From: Algoriphagus iocasae
Lineage (GTDB): Bacteria > Bacteroidota > Bacteroidia > Cytophagales > Cyclobacteriaceae
DNA length: 64,000 nucleotides
NCBI RefSeq assembly: GCF_014206875.1
Contig: NZ_JACIJO010000003.1
Coordinates: 598,066 to 662,065 of the forward strand
Direction of reading: 5' to 3'
The position numbers were made by a program, and so were the translations under genes. The notes beneath the pieces were generated by a model. It made no database searches. It had not been told where the DNA came from and saw only the letters and a list, made by a program, of their open reading frames with translations. Below are positions 47,075-56,362 of the stretch, one piece after another. Every line of letters starts with the position of its first letter. Within the stretch, counting starts at the first letter, position 1.

Positions 47075-48192
47075 AAGTATTTTTTATCCAAGACACTTTG
47101 ATTAATGCAGGAACTGAAAAGAGCTTGCTGCAAATTTTGCCTTTGGTATCTCCAGAGATTGAATTTAAAGTTGTTTACTTCTATCCTAGACATGATCTAA
47201 AGGATGCTTATGAAAGAGCCGGGATCCCATTGGTTTTTCTAGATTTGGAAGGGAAATATGATTTCTGGAAAGGGATTAAAAAACTCAGGGAATTGATTCA
47301 AAAAGGAAAGCCTGATATCCTCGTATCCTCTTTATTACGCAGTAATTTGATCACTAGAATGGCCTCCCTATTGACAGGTGTTCCGTTAGTTGGAACTTTT
47401 GTGAACGATAGTTATAACAATTATCGACTGGAAATAAAAAAAGGAATTCAGCGCCAGAAATTCAAGTTTTTTTGGGGATTGGATAGAATCACAGCCGCTA
47501 TTCCCAAGCTTTATATTTCAAATTCTTCATTTATAGCTAAGTCCCATATCAAAACTCTAGGTGTTCCTTTGGAGAAAACTAAAGTGGTTTACCGTGGTAG
47601 AAATATTCCCAGTCAGATATGGAAAAAAAGAGTTTCTGATACTTTTGAATTTATATCTTATGGGAGATTGTTACAGATAAAAGGATTTCAAGAATTAATT
47701 CAGGCTTTTGCTAAGGTTCATTCAGTTTACCCAAATTCGCGATTAATGATTTACGGGGAAGGGATTCATCGTCCTGTTTTAGAGAAATTAGTCAAAGAAT
47801 TGGACCTTTCTCATTCTGTTAGTTTGCCTGGAGTCATTTCCAATGTAACAGAGATTATATATAAAGCAGATTGCTTTGTGTTTCCATCTTGGTATGAGGG
47901 TTTTTCTGGGGCGTTGGTTGAGGCCATGATGGCTGGGATTCCAATAATCGCCTCAGATATTCCTATGAATTTGGAAGCCTTGACTCCGGATGTGAATGCG
48001 ATTACTTTTCCTGTACGGGATGTGAATGCATTGACTCGGAAAATGGAATATGCAGTCACACATCAGCAGGAAATGGCTGAATTGGGTAGAAAAGCACGCG
48101 AGGAAGCTTGTGGCAGATTTGATATTCAATTAATTGCAAAGCAATATGAATCAGTTTTAAGAGAAGCTTATCAAAAATATGCAGCGACCTAG
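47071..48192 (+). CDS. GT4 glycosyltransferase
   Basis: A 373-residue GT-B fold protein. FIQDTLINAGTEKSLLQIL is the N-terminal loop, and YGRLLQIKGFQELIQAFAKV and VFPSWYEGFSGALVEAMMAGIPIIASDI carry the E-x7-E donor site. It transfers a sugar with retention. The start is TTG overlapping the previous stop. Its end overlaps the next gene by 14 bases. Confidence 0.92.
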   Translation: MKVFFIQDTLINAGTEKSLLQILPLVSPEIEFKVVYFYPRHDLKDAYERAGIPLVFLDLEGKYDFWKGIKKLRELIQKGKPDILVSSLLRSNLITRMASLLTGVPLVGTFVNDSYNNYRLEIKKGIQRQKFKFFWGLDRITAAIPKLYISNSSFIAKSHIKTLGVPLEKTKVVYRGRNIPSQIWKKRVSDTFEFISYGRLLQIKGFQELIQAFAKVHSVYPNSRLMIYGEGIHRPVLEKLVKELDLSHSVSLPGVISNVTEIIYKADCFVFPSWYEGFSGALVEAMMAGIPIIASDIPMNLEALTPDVNAITFPVRDVNALTRKMEYAVTHQQEMAELGRKAREEACGRFDIQLIAKQYESVLREAYQKYAAT

Positions 48193-49798
48193 ATTAAAGA
48201 TTGGTGTATTAATTGATCAGTTTCAGATTCCTTCATGGGCTTGGGAAATGCTATCTTTAATATTAAAAAAAGAGTTAGCTGAGATTGACTTTATCCTAAT
48301 CAATCAAAGCCCAAAAAGCTCCGGTACTAAATCATCCTTTTTATATCGTGTTTTTTCAAAATTGGATCGAACCATTTTTAAAGTAAATCAAAATGCTTTT
48401 GTGCGAAAAGATATTAGGAAAATTCCCAGTTTGAAAGCTGAAATAATTCCAATAAAACCTGTTCAAAAAATATATTCAGATTGGTTTGAAAAAGGTGACT
48501 TAGAAAAAATAAAAGCTAGAAATCCAGATATCTTGATTCGCTTAGGCTTTCGAATTTTAAAAGGGGAAATTTTAAAAATTCCTACTCTTGGAGTCTGGTC
48601 TTACCACCATGGAGACAATCTAGTTAATAAAGGTGGTCCTCCATGTTTTTGGGAAGTCCTAAAAGGCTGGGAAACGACTGGTTCTGTGTTGCAGATTCTC
48701 TCAGAAAAGTTGGATGATGGAAAGGTGATTTACAGATCTTGGAGTAGAACAGATCCCTTATCTGTGCACCGCAATGCAAATAAAGTTTATTGGAAGAGCT
48801 TATACTTTATTCCTAGGAATATTGAAAGAATCAATCAGGTAGGCATAGACCAATGGAAATTGGAATTGGAGATGTGGGAGGCTGATTCCATGAATGATAT
48901 CACCCTCAAACCACCTGGGAATTTGGAGATGATTGGGCTTGGGCTTTCACACATTACGAAAACGTTTAAGAGAAAAGTAAATGAAAGTCTGAATAAAGAA
49001 GTCTGGCAGATATGGCTTGGCTCAAATGCCAACAATATTTTCTCAGATTTGAAAAGTTTGAAAAAAATCCCAAATCCCAAAGGATCTTATCTGGCCGACC
49101 CATTTCTTGTTGAGGAAGGAGATGAGAAGTATCTTTTTGCAGAGCAATTTGATTATTCAAAAAGAAAAGGTGTTATTTCTTTTGCACAAATTTCAGATGG
49201 TAAAATAAGTGAGTTTAGAACTGCAATAGAAGAAACCTTTCATTTATCCTATCCCTTTTTATTTCAGGAGGGGGAAGAATGGTTTATGCTGATAGAAAGT
49301 AGCGCTTCAAAATCTCTAAGGTTGTATAAGGCAAAGGAGTTTCCAAAGAAATGGAAACTTTACAAAACATGGTTTGAAGGTTACGAAATGTATGATCCGA
49401 CAATTGTTAAGAAAGATGGCCTTTTTTGGTTATTTGTTAATGTAAAGCCCCATCCCGGGGCTTCTTCTTTTGATGAATTAAGTCTTTTTTATTCGGAGGA
49501 TTTATTAACTGGAGATTGGATCTCTCACCCATTAAATCCGATCATTTCAGATGTCAGGTCAAGTCGTCCGGCAGGAAATCTTTTTTTTGAAAATGGCACT
49601 TGGTATAGGCCAGCGCAAGATTCTGCTAAGCACTATGGGCATCAGATTCGCATTCAGGAAATAATTAAGTGGGATAAGGATAACTTTAGTGAAAAAACTT
49701 TTAAAATAATTTCAGCAAATTGGAATCGAGGTTTAATAGGAACCCATACTATTAATTTATCAAAAAACTGGATAGTGGTAGATTCATTTCAGCGATAA
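48179..49798 (+). CDS. Formyltransferase-like domain fused to a GH43-like propeller domain
   Basis: A 539-residue two-domain protein. Residues about 8-230 resemble formyltransferases: LGVWSYHHGDN and GGPPCFWEVLKGWETTGSVLQILSEKLDDGKVI parallel the active-site and later motifs of the methionyl-tRNA formyltransferase fold. Residues about 285-539 look like the five-bladed fold of GH43-like domains (SYLADPFLVEEGDEKYLFAEQF, YPFLFQEGEEWFMLIESS, MYDPTIVKKDGLFWLFVNV, SRPAGNLFFENGTWYRPAQDS), as in glucosamine inositolphosphorylceramide transferase-like proteins. N-formylation or another acyl transfer on an amino sugar, with glycan binding by the second domain, is a fair inference. Confidence 0.82.
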   Translation: MQRPRLKIGVLIDQFQIPSWAWEMLSLILKKELAEIDFILINQSPKSSGTKSSFLYRVFSKLDRTIFKVNQNAFVRKDIRKIPSLKAEIIPIKPVQKIYSDWFEKGDLEKIKARNPDILIRLGFRILKGEILKIPTLGVWSYHHGDNLVNKGGPPCFWEVLKGWETTGSVLQILSEKLDDGKVIYRSWSRTDPLSVHRNANKVYWKSLYFIPRNIERINQVGIDQWKLELEMWEADSMNDITLKPPGNLEMIGLGLSHITKTFKRKVNESLNKEVWQIWLGSNANNIFSDLKSLKKIPNPKGSYLADPFLVEEGDEKYLFAEQFDYSKRKGVISFAQISDGKISEFRTAIEETFHLSYPFLFQEGEEWFMLIESSASKSLRLYKAKEFPKKWKLYKTWFEGYEMYDPTIVKKDGLFWLFVNVKPHPGASSFDELSLFYSEDLLTGDWISHPLNPIISDVRSSRPAGNLFFENGTWYRPAQDSAKHYGHQIRIQEIIKWDKDNFSEKTFKIISANWNRGLIGTHTINLSKNWIVVDSFQR

Positions 49799-50911
49799 AT
49801 GAAAATCATTCAACTTGTTACTTCCCGGAAGTTTAGAGGAGCAGAGATTTCAGCAAAATTGCTTTCTGAAAAATTGCTTTCATATGGTCATCAAATTTGG
49901 TTTGTAGGACTATATTCAAATGATAATTTAGATGTTCTTTCAGTTAAAGATGGCGTAAATATTGACCTGATCAATAGAAAGAAAGGAGGACTTGATTTTA
50001 ATTTATTTTTTCAACTAAGAAAGCTTTTTGATAGTATACAGCCTGATATAATTCAAGCCAATGGATCCGATACATTTAAGTATGCTGTTTTAGGGCTCTT
50101 GGGAAATAAAAAACCAAAGCTTGTTTACCGGAATATTTCTATCATGAGTCATTGGGTAAAGGATAGATTATTAATTAAATCATTTTACAAGTTATTGGCC
50201 AAAAGAGTAGATTGTTTTGTTTCGGTTGGAGAGCTGGCTAGTAGTGACTTACAAGTGTTACTGAAATTGCCTTCTAATAAATTGATTGTCATAAAAAGAG
50301 GAATTATTGCTGAATCTGTGGATAAGACAAAAGCAAGGTCAGTATTGGAAGAAAAGTATTCAATTCATTCAAATGATTTTCTTTTAATCCAAGTAGGAAG
50401 TTTAAGTAAGGAGAAAAATATAGAGTTTTCTTTAGAGCTGATTCATAAGCTAAATGCTAGAAATATAGATGTAAAACTCTTAATTGTTGGCGAAGGTCCA
50501 GAAAAAGAAAGGCTTCAAATAAAAGCCAGAGAATTGAAAATAGATCAGAGGGTTATGTTTACAGGAAATGTTAAAAATCCTCAGAATTATCTGGCAGGAG
50601 CTGATTTATTGATGATGACTTCGGAAATAGAAGGTGTTCCTGGTGCAGTTATAGAAGCAGCATTTCATAAAATTCCAGCAATAGGTGTAAATGTAGGAGG
50701 AGTGAAGGAGGTCATTATTCATGAGGAGACAGGCTTTTTAATTGATACTCATTCAATTAATTTGTTTGAAGAATATATAGATAAATTGGTCTATTGTAAA
50801 AGTAAGCTAATAGCATTAGGTGAGAATGCCAGAAAATTCGCTAAAAAGAATCATGATATTGATACGAATTCACGAAAATTTGAAAGTTTGTATTTTAAAC
50901 TTTTAGATTAA
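49799..50911 (+). CDS. GT4 glycosyltransferase
   Basis: A 370-residue GT-B protein starting directly after the previous stop. LVTSRKFRGAEISAKLLSEKL, QVGSLSKEKNIEFSLELIHKL, IVGEGPEKERLQIKA and SEIEGVPGAVIEAAFHKIPAIGVNVGGVKEVI (E-x7-E) are the family motifs. It is cytoplasmic and uses an NDP-sugar donor; the sugar is unknown. The polymerase-like gene follows after 17 bases. Confidence 0.93.
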   Translation: MKIIQLVTSRKFRGAEISAKLLSEKLLSYGHQIWFVGLYSNDNLDVLSVKDGVNIDLINRKKGGLDFNLFFQLRKLFDSIQPDIIQANGSDTFKYAVLGLLGNKKPKLVYRNISIMSHWVKDRLLIKSFYKLLAKRVDCFVSVGELASSDLQVLLKLPSNKLIVIKRGIIAESVDKTKARSVLEEKYSIHSNDFLLIQVGSLSKEKNIEFSLELIHKLNARNIDVKLLIVGEGPEKERLQIKARELKIDQRVMFTGNVKNPQNYLAGADLLMMTSEIEGVPGAVIEAAFHKIPAIGVNVGGVKEVIIHEETGFLIDTHSINLFEEYIDKLVYCKSKLIALGENARKFAKKNHDIDTNSRKFESLYFKLLD

Positions 50912-50928
50912 AAAAATACCTTTAAGAA

Positions 50929-52152
50929 ATGTTAGGTGCGGTAATTCTGGTTTTATTACTTTTTGGTCTAAGCCAACCTATTCTAGGTAATCTTCAGAGA
51001 GATCATAAATGGGTCAAGGCAGGTTTGCTAAACCAGATGTTCTGGTACCATATGTTCTTTGGTTTAGTCTATTGGACTTATGCACAATTTAATCGTTCGG
51101 ATTCTGTTAATTATTTTAATCGAACTGATAGATATTGGAAAAACTGGTTCGATGCATTCGCAGAAGGGACTGATTTTGTTGAGTGGTTTGCCTTTCCATT
51201 TGTTAGATGGTTTGGGTTTAATTACGATATGATGATGTTCCTAACCACTTGGTTGGGTTTTTGGGGCTTCGTCTATTTCTACCTTTTTTTTAAAGAAAAC
51301 CTACGCTTTAACCCCAAATTTGAAGGTTGGGATGCTATAACCATTTTTATGTTCTTGCCGAATATGCACTTTTGGACTGCTTCGTTAGGAAAGGGAGCGG
51401 TAATTTTTGCAGGGATTGGATTTTTGGTTTATGGTCTTTCTTGGCCGGCTAAACGACCTTTTCATATTGCTTTTGGGAGCTTTCTAACTTATATGATTCG
51501 TCCCCATATACTCTTTGCTATTCTAATTGGGATGGGAGTGGGTTTTGTTTTGGGTAAAGAAAAGGTGCCTGTTTATCAAAAGTATTTGGTCGTATTTTTT
51601 GCGATCGGAATGAGTATATATGTATATGAGGATTTAATTACTTATTTAGGATATGACCCAAATAATTTAATTGATTCATTCGAAGAAGAATCTGCTTTGA
51701 ACATGCAAAGGTTGCAGTCTGCAGGCTCTGCTGTAGATATGGGGTCTTATTCTTTGCCCATGAAGTTATTTACATTTTGGTTTAGGCCGCTTTTCGTGGA
51801 TTCCCCTAATGCGTTGGGAATTGCGATTTCCTTTGAAAATGCTTTGTATATCTATATGTTTAGTAAAATCGTAAGAAAGGATTTTATTACTTATATCAAG
51901 ATAGCACCTGCCATGGTCAAGATGTCTGCAGTTGTCTTTATTTCCATCTCTATCTCCATGACTTTTGTGATGTCGAATCTGGGAATTATCATCCGACAAA
52001 AATCCCAGATCATGTATTTTATGCTCTTTGTGGTGGTGGCATTTATGGACTGGCAAAAAACCAATCGCATCAAAAAAAGAGGAGAAATATTTAATAGAAT
52101 CGTAGAGGAGGAGAGAAGACGTATTGAAGAGGCAGAGTTGGTTGGGAAATGA
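50929..52152 (+). CDS. Polytopic membrane protein, polysaccharide polymerase-like
   Basis: A 407-residue protein with about ten membrane segments and a charged cytoplasmic tail (KKRGEIFNRIVEEERRRIEEAE). A large loop after segment six (YLGYDPNNLIDSFEEESALNMQRL) recalls the external loop of Wzy/EpsG-type polymerases, but no diagnostic motif is certain. It is the last gene of the plus-strand polysaccharide operon. ABC-exported O-antigens do not need a Wzy polymerase, so a second function (ligase or polymerase for another glycan) must be considered. Confidence 0.72.
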   Translation: MLGAVILVLLLFGLSQPILGNLQRDHKWVKAGLLNQMFWYHMFFGLVYWTYAQFNRSDSVNYFNRTDRYWKNWFDAFAEGTDFVEWFAFPFVRWFGFNYDMMMFLTTWLGFWGFVYFYLFFKENLRFNPKFEGWDAITIFMFLPNMHFWTASLGKGAVIFAGIGFLVYGLSWPAKRPFHIAFGSFLTYMIRPHILFAILIGMGVGFVLGKEKVPVYQKYLVVFFAIGMSIYVYEDLITYLGYDPNNLIDSFEEESALNMQRLQSAGSAVDMGSYSLPMKLFTFWFRPLFVDSPNALGIAISFENALYIYMFSKIVRKDFITYIKIAPAMVKMSAVVFISISISMTFVMSNLGIIIRQKSQIMYFMLFVVVAFMDWQKTNRIKKRGEIFNRIVEEERRRIEEAELVGK

Positions 52153-52285
52153 TGATGCCTTCGGCGTTGTATGCTGCGCTGTTGTATGGGTTCGCCGTTG
52201 CTTATCAACTAAAATTAGAACAACTACAACAACTACAACAACTACAACCACAACAACATTCCCAACTTTCAGAAAAGCAGCTCAG
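52153..52285. repeat. Family D remnants and CAACTACAA tandem repeat
   Basis: GCCTTCGGCGTTGTATGCTG and GTTCGCCGTTG mini hairpins (52156-52200) are followed by a CAACTACAA tandem repeat (52219-52255). The same GTTGTATGC motif recurs beyond the next gene, so the four-helix-bundle gene is bracketed by one repeat family. Confidence 0.75.
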
Positions 52286-52654
52286 CTAACTCCTCCAGTT
52301 CTTTTCAACGTAAGTAATGAAATTGGAGATTTTGATTCCCAGTATTACATATTCCTCAAGCAAACTCGCAGTAGATGTTATTTTCGGATATAGAATCTGA
52401 ATCTTTTTAAGGTGATTAATAGTTTCTAAATTGCTAGAATGGGAGAAAATCAAGAATCTGATAAATTCATTTTTATACTTCCGGTGTCCATATCCTTCCA
52501 CAATATTGGAATTGATAGAATCACATGCTCTTCTTAGTTGGCTTCCTAATTCGTATAGTTCATATTTTGGCAATTCCATACTCAGTTGATGAGCCTTGAT
52601 AAATAAGTCAAAAGAGATTTTATAGATTTCTAAATCTAAGTAGGAATTACTCAT
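52286..52654 (-). CDS. Four-helix-bundle protein (23S rRNA intervening-sequence protein family)
   Basis: A 122-residue all-helical protein. SYLDLEIYKISFDLFIKAHQL, LGSQLRRACDSINSNIVEGYG and NEFIRFLIFSHSSNLETINHLKKI are the family pattern: a helix with YxLAxELV-like spacing, RxxxSIxxNIxEG and ARxSxxE. Its function is unknown. It lies on the minus strand between repeat tracts (52156-52255 and 52695-52855) that resemble each other. The other member in this window is at 8750-9103. Confidence 0.93.
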   Translation of the reverse strand: MSNSYLDLEIYKISFDLFIKAHQLSMELPKYELYELGSQLRRACDSINSNIVEGYGHRKYKNEFIRFLIFSHSSNLETINHLKKIQILYPKITSTASLLEEYVILGIKISNFITYVEKNWRS

Positions 52655-52689
52655 GGCTAAAAAGTGCTTTCTATAATGATAGTTTAAAA

Positions 52690-52858
52690 GTTTATTTTTC
52701 TTTGTTGTACGCTACGCTGAGATATGCCTTCGGCGTTGTTCGCTACGCTGTAATATGCTTTCGGCGTTGTATGCTTCGCGTTATTGCGTTACGCTATTGT
52801 AAGCTTCGCGTTGTTTGGCTACGCCATTGTTTAGCTACTAATATTACAACAATTACAA
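52690..52858. repeat. Family D mini-hairpin array
   Basis: A run of 15 to 18 base units of the type GCCTTCGGC, GCTACGC or GCTTCGC followed by GTTGTA or ATTGTA, ending in TTACAACAATTACAACC. The units are near-palindromic with TTC or TAC loops. The array lies upstream of the four-helix-bundle gene (minus strand) and touches the end of the next glycosyltransferase gene. Confidence 0.85.
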
Positions 52859-54073
52859 CCTTTCCAACACCTCTTTATACACCCCCTCCAGCTCTCTCAC
52901 CATCCGATTCATACTAAATCCCTCTTTAACTCTTTCTCTTGCAGCTTGACTCATTTTTTGATGAATCATTGGGTTTTGGATTAGTTCTATAGAATAATCT
53001 GAAAGCTTCTCCCATTCTTCTATCTCAGATAAATATCCCTGCACTCCATGTTGTATCACTTCTCCAATGCCTCCTGCTCTGGTGGCGACAACTGGAACCT
53101 CACAAGACATGGCTTCAAGCATAGCAATAGGTAATCCTTCAAATTCCGAAGTACTCAAATAAATATCCATTATGGATAAGTAGGGGATGACATCTTTTTG
53201 AACCCCCACTAAATGAAAATGAGACTCTTTTCCTGATTTTTTGATTTGAGCTTCTATTCTTCCTCTCCACTCTCCATCTCCCACCAATAATAAATGTGTT
53301 TCTGGACAAGTTTCCAAAATACTCAAAGCAACCTCTACCCATAGCCAAAGTCGCTTCTGATCTCTGAAAACCGCCACTATACCTATTACAGGTGCTTCTT
53401 TCGGAATACAAAGTTGCTCCCGTCTTCCGCCTGCCTGCTGTGGCAGGTCTTCTGCCTGACCGCCGTGGCGGGTCTTCCGTCTACTAAAAGCCTCCGTATT
53501 CACCCCATTCTGAATTACTTTCAGCCTCATTCTTCCCCCTCTTTGATAGGGATCCCAGATAGAGTTTAATCGCATCGATAAGGCTACTTCATTGGAAACA
53601 GCAATCGCTACATCCTGTTTTTTAAAGCTTATTCTATTTCCCCAATAAGAAAGTTTATTGTATCTCTCCCAAGTGTTATGTTCTGTGTAGACTATAGGAA
53701 TATTTAAAGTGTTCCCAACAGATCTAGCCATAATTCCAGCCCAGGGCAAATGGGCATGGATAATATCAAAATCATTTTCAAGGATAAAATCACGTACCCT
53801 CTTTACTTGAAAAAATAACCCAAGATTACCAGAGGGTATTAAATGTACCTTGATACCAGCAAGTTCAAGTTCGTCTACGATATTGTTTTCTTGATGGTAA
53901 AAATAGAGGCAATGAAAATTGAATTTTTCCTGATCATGCACCAAGGCTGTTTCAGGAATCAGTTTTTCCGCGCCGCCTCTCCCAAGACTTTTAATAAGGT
54001 GTAGTACTTTGATTTTTTTATGCAATTCTCTGCTGTTTTGAGAAATGATCTTTTGAAGCCCAAAAATCATCAT
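52853..54073 (-). CDS. GT4 glycosyltransferase with an in-frame repeat insertion
   Basis: A 406-residue GT-B transferase. KVLHLIKSLGRGGAEKLIPE is the N-terminal loop, and STSEFEGLPIAMLEAMSCEVPVVATRAGGIGEVI the donor site (E-x7-E). Between NTEAFSR and REQLCIPKEAPVIG, which are close together in relatives, about 17-20 residues (about 197-218; KTRHGGQAEDLPQQAGG) are translated family C repeat (53419-53481). This is the linker between the two Rossmann domains, so activity may be kept. It stands alone on the minus strand, facing the main operon, and ends in a family D array. Confidence 0.9.
   Translation of the reverse strand: MMIFGLQKIISQNSRELHKKIKVLHLIKSLGRGGAEKLIPETALVHDQEKFNFHCLYFYHQENNIVDELELAGIKVHLIPSGNLGLFFQVKRVRDFILENDFDIIHAHLPWAGIMARSVGNTLNIPIVYTEHNTWERYNKLSYWGNRISFKKQDVAIAVSNEVALSMRLNSIWDPYQRGGRMRLKVIQNGVNTEAFSRRKTRHGGQAEDLPQQAGGRREQLCIPKEAPVIGIVAVFRDQKRLWLWVEVALSILETCPETHLLLVGDGEWRGRIEAQIKKSGKESHFHLVGVQKDVIPYLSIMDIYLSTSEFEGLPIAMLEAMSCEVPVVATRAGGIGEVIQHGVQGYLSEIEEWEKLSDYSIELIQNPMIHQKMSQAARERVKEGFSMNRMVRELEGVYKEVLERL
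53419..53481. repeat. Family C tandem repeat inside the glycosyltransferase gene
   Basis: Two 25-base copies, each opening with GTCTTCCGCCTG or GTCTTCTGCCTG and closing with GTGGCAG or GTGGCGG, then a third partial GTCTTCCGTC. Each copy holds the family C palindrome CTGCCTGCTGTGGCAG or its variant CCGCCGTGGCGG. Confidence 0.88.
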
Positions 54074-54999
54074 TCCAAATTCAAATTTGAAGAGAAGGAG
54101 AGGATTTATTTTAGGGATGTAAAAGAATAGGCTGGTTTCAGTCCATTTTTTTTACCTCGTAATAAAATCTCAATAGTCAATTTCCAAATTAGAAATCCAG
54201 TTTAAATCTAAGATCAATAATGACTTGATCTAAAGATAATTAATCATCCTTCGCCAATTCCCCCTTGACAAGGGGGCAGGGGGATTTTTTGTGATTTGGA
54301 TGAAAAATCTCGTTGTCCTGCTTCTCCAGAAGCTGGACTAGTTACTGTTCATCTACATCTTGCTGGCGTTAAGTTCTTTCCCAGAATATCGATCCAGGGC
54401 CAGCGCTGGGGAAAATACGATATCATTTTACCCAGGGTTGAAACCTTGGGCTATTAAGCTGCCGCCCCTACAGGGCTAGGATTTAGATTACTTGGAAGAT
54501 TCAAATTGACCTGCCTCTCCAGAAGCTGGTGTATTTACTGTTCATTTACATCTTGCTGGCGTTACGTTCTGTCCCAGAATAACGATCTAGGGCCAGCGCT
54601 GGCGAAAATACGATATCATTTTACCCAGGGTTGAAACCCTGGGCTATTAAGCTGCCGCCCCTACAGGGCTAGGATTTAGATTACTTGGAAGTTTCAAATT
54701 GACCTGCCTGTCCAGTAGCTGGTGTATTTACTGTTCATTTACATCTTGCTGGCGTTAAGTTCTTTCCCAGAATAACGATATAGGGCCAGCGCTGATCAAA
54801 TAACGATCCTTTAAACCCAGGCTTGAAAGCCTGGGCCCTGCCTATCGGCAGGCAGGTATTAAGCTATGCCCCCTACAGGGTCTATTAAATTCCCAATGTC
54901 TAATTCTTCATTATAAATTTCTAAATACCTCTCACTTCCGTCTATGGTCTTCTTTCTCCCGTCCTTTCTGCTTTCTGACTTTTTTTCCACTTCCCACCT
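54074..54999. repeat. Gap: upstream region, C/G-run hairpin and three 194-bp direct repeats
   Basis: 54074-54240 is AT-rich upstream sequence of the glycosyltransferase. 54255-54290 has the hairpin TCCCCCTTGACAAGGGGG and a G-rich tail. Three direct repeats follow (54316-54509, 54510-54702 and 54703-about 54890), nearly identical, each with CTCCAGAAGCTGG, GGCCAGCGCTGG and the palindrome CCAGGGTTGAAACCCTGG, then GCCGCCCCTACAGGGCTAGG. No gene was seen. Confidence 0.9.
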
Positions 55000-55983
55000 T
55001 CAAACTTTCAACTCCACATTCCTTACCATCTTCCCAATTCCCTCCATATTCTTACTCTCCATTCCATATTCAGATTTTAAAAACTGGAAATGAACCATTA
55101 ATTCCTGCAATTCGATCATGGATTGAATAGGGTCATTTGCAAAATTATGGGGATGCCACCAGAGATGATAAAACTCTTTGTTTTCGGCTGCATAGCTCAT
55201 TTCAGATTTTATTCTCGATAATCTGACGGAATTGAAAACCTTGTTATTTTTTGAAATAGGCCTAAATATTCTAGATGCAGGAATCAATAAGGGTTCATTA
55301 GGATAAACCCTCATCTCATCTTTTGTGAAGGAAGTTGTTTTACCGACTGGCATAAAACAGTCGGCAGATCTAAACCATTTTTTACTTAAATCCTCATGTT
55401 GGGTTTCCTGCCAAAACCAACTTTTCGGATTACTTCTGGCTTGTGTATAGCCTTCTTCTAAACAGATAGGGAGGTAAAGTTCGTTGATATGGTTTCTTGG
55501 GAAGACAAGGGATTTTAAGGTAATTCCAAATTTCTCTTGGGATATTTTCTGAGTGGCCTGAAGGTCCTGACGAAACTGATCAGGGCTTTGACCACGCATC
55601 AGAGTATAATAATGAGCAAAAGTATGCGAGCCCAGTTCTTGACCAGGTGTATCTATGATCTGCCGGATAAGTTCTGGGGCAAAATGAACTTCAGGTTTTA
55701 GTCCAGTCTTTTTTACAAATTCATAAGCTGAAAGCTTAGGTTCACGGTAAGAGGGTTTATGAATTGGAGAGTACTGTTCCCATTCCTCTTCATTTTCTGC
55801 AAATAGCATCCCCACTGTAGCCCATGTTGTCTCTACTTGATTCTTGGCAAAAACATCCAGCATATCTGGGACGATTTGCCTGGTGTATTTAAAATAATTG
55901 GGATGGTATTTTGTTCCTACTTTATCAAAAATTCCCCAGAGAAGTTCGAAGTCTAATGAAATACAAAAAATGCCTGAATCCAT
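55000..55983 (-). CDS. Polysaccharide deacetylase family protein
   Basis: About 327 residues from the ATG at 55983; the frame is open to an ATG at 56049, but the family motif starts at CISLDFELLWG, close to the later start. The NodB-type fold is marked by LDFELLWG (acidic metal site), ATWATVGMLF and GQELGSHTFAHY (the H-x3-H metal pair). These enzymes remove N- or O-acetyl groups from glycans. No signal peptide is seen, so it may act in the cytoplasm on lipid-linked intermediates, which fits its place at the end of the locus. Confidence 0.88.
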   Translation of the reverse strand: MDSGIFCISLDFELLWGIFDKVGTKYHPNYFKYTRQIVPDMLDVFAKNQVETTWATVGMLFAENEEEWEQYSPIHKPSYREPKLSAYEFVKKTGLKPEVHFAPELIRQIIDTPGQELGSHTFAHYYTLMRGQSPDQFRQDLQATQKISQEKFGITLKSLVFPRNHINELYLPICLEEGYTQARSNPKSWFWQETQHEDLSKKWFRSADCFMPVGKTTSFTKDEMRVYPNEPLLIPASRIFRPISKNNKVFNSVRLSRIKSEMSYAAENKEFYHLWWHPHNFANDPIQSMIELQELMVHFQFLKSEYGMESKNMEGIGKMVRNVELKV

Positions 55984-56362
55984 GCTTGCTAGGTGAATTG
56001 AATTTTGCTCTATGATATACTTCTCAACAAGATAATAGACAAGTTCCATTAGATAAAATCAAGCAATGGAAAATCATTTTTAAGAAAGAAAAAAGTATAT
56101 CTAAAAGTAAAACCCATCTATTGCCAGCAGGCTGAGCGGAGAAGTGAAGGCTGAAGTCCGAGACAATTTTCAGTATGCTCAAAAAAATAGATCCTTGATA
56201 GTTGTCTGAATGCAAACTGTTGCCTGTCTGGATATAATTATCTTGTGACCGAAGTAGTTCTGGAAATATATTCGATATCAGGAAGAAGGCGGGGATAAGG
56301 TTAAAAATACCCTACTAAAAGTAGCCTCCAAAAGATTAAACTTATAGCTAAGGTCAAATCTC
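55984..56362. other. Gap without recognised gene
   Basis: The sequence is of mixed composition, without the repeat families seen elsewhere. Short open frames here have no signal, motif or neighbour support. The upstream part may hold the promoter of the deacetylase gene. Confidence 0.55.

Noticed and set aside
51766-52251. 161-residue minus-strand frame with a poly-Val start
   Set aside because: The start comes from the CAACTACAA repeat and the rest mirrors the polymerase-like gene.
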